A stretch of DNA of 64,000 bases. It comes from Serinus canaria (Eukaryota > Chordata > Aves > Passeriformes > Fringillidae). The DNA lies in NCBI RefSeq assembly GCF_022539315.1, contig NC_066326.1:8510601-8574600 (forward strand), given 5' to 3'. Below the pieces are notes generated by a model. That model was not told the origin of the DNA, searched no databases, and saw nothing but the letters and a program-made list of their open reading frames with translations. Shown piece by piece: positions 63,903 through 64,000 of the stretch. Within the stretch, counting starts at the first letter, position 1. Every line of letters starts with the position of its first letter. The position numbers were made by a program, and so were the translations under genes.

Positions 63903-63908
63903 AATAAA
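63903..63908 (+). promoter_or_regulatory. Candidate poly(A) signal of FAM107A
   Basis: First canonical AATAAA after the FAM107A stop, giving a 3' UTR of about 2.3 kb, similar to the long 3' UTR of the mammalian gene. No other hexamer of this kind was noticed between 61635 and 63902. Confidence 0.35.
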
Positions 63909-64000
63909 TCAAAGTGTCTCCCTTTGTCCACCAAGCACAGAGAGGGGCTGCACACAACACAGTCCATTGTGGCTGAGAGTGTCTGGGTCATTTCCAGCAG

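Noticed and set aside
1..64000. CRISPR arrays, bacterial operons, rRNA or tRNA genes
   Set aside because: No regularly spaced repeats with unique spacers, no ribosome-binding-site organisation and no recognisable structural RNA; the window is vertebrate nuclear DNA.

Overview
The window looks like single-copy nuclear DNA from a bird, probably a songbird. Genes are split into short exons with GT/AG introns, repeats are sparse, two fragments are CR1-type LINE 3' ends, and there is one solo-LTR-like element. No bacterial gene organisation, CRISPR array, rRNA or tRNA was recognised. Three vertebrate genes, all on the + strand, can be read from their exons: the 3' end of CFAP20DC (C3orf67), complete FAM3D and complete FAM107A (DRR1/TU3A). 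The order and orientation match the human 3p14 neighbourhood as I remember it, which supports the calls.

Layout. 1-7.9 kb: last two recognisable coding exons of CFAP20DC (2114-2205 and 7474-7586), a CR1 fragment between them, and a poly(A) signal at 7922. 7.9-29 kb: intergenic, with a 10.6 kb candidate alternative last exon, a solo LTR (16481-16957), a CR1 fragment (about 22.0-22.4 kb), a CpG-rich patch (about 23.5-24.0 kb) and purine-rich microsatellites. 29.1-33.6 kb: FAM3D in nine coding exons, reading frame closed at 225 residues; intron 2 carries an unusual GGTGTGT minisatellite. 33.6-37 kb: intergenic. 37-63.9 kb: FAM107A. The 144-residue core protein is in three exons (57716-57885, 60947-61103, 61527-61634). 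Two upstream routes splice in frame: a CpG-island exon at 37419 plus an exon at 48182, and a second CpG-rich first exon at 49547.

The three genes do not form a pathway: a cilium-associated protein of unknown mechanism, a secreted cytokine-like protein and an intracellular actin-binding stress protein. They share a conserved neighbourhood. The most interesting reading is that the far-upstream FAM107A exon gives a long isoform starting Met-Gly with a textbook N-myristoylation pattern followed by lysines, which would convert a soluble actin-binding protein into a membrane-anchored one. All exon joins were made by eye from splice signals, phase and remembered family sequences, without alignment or transcript data.
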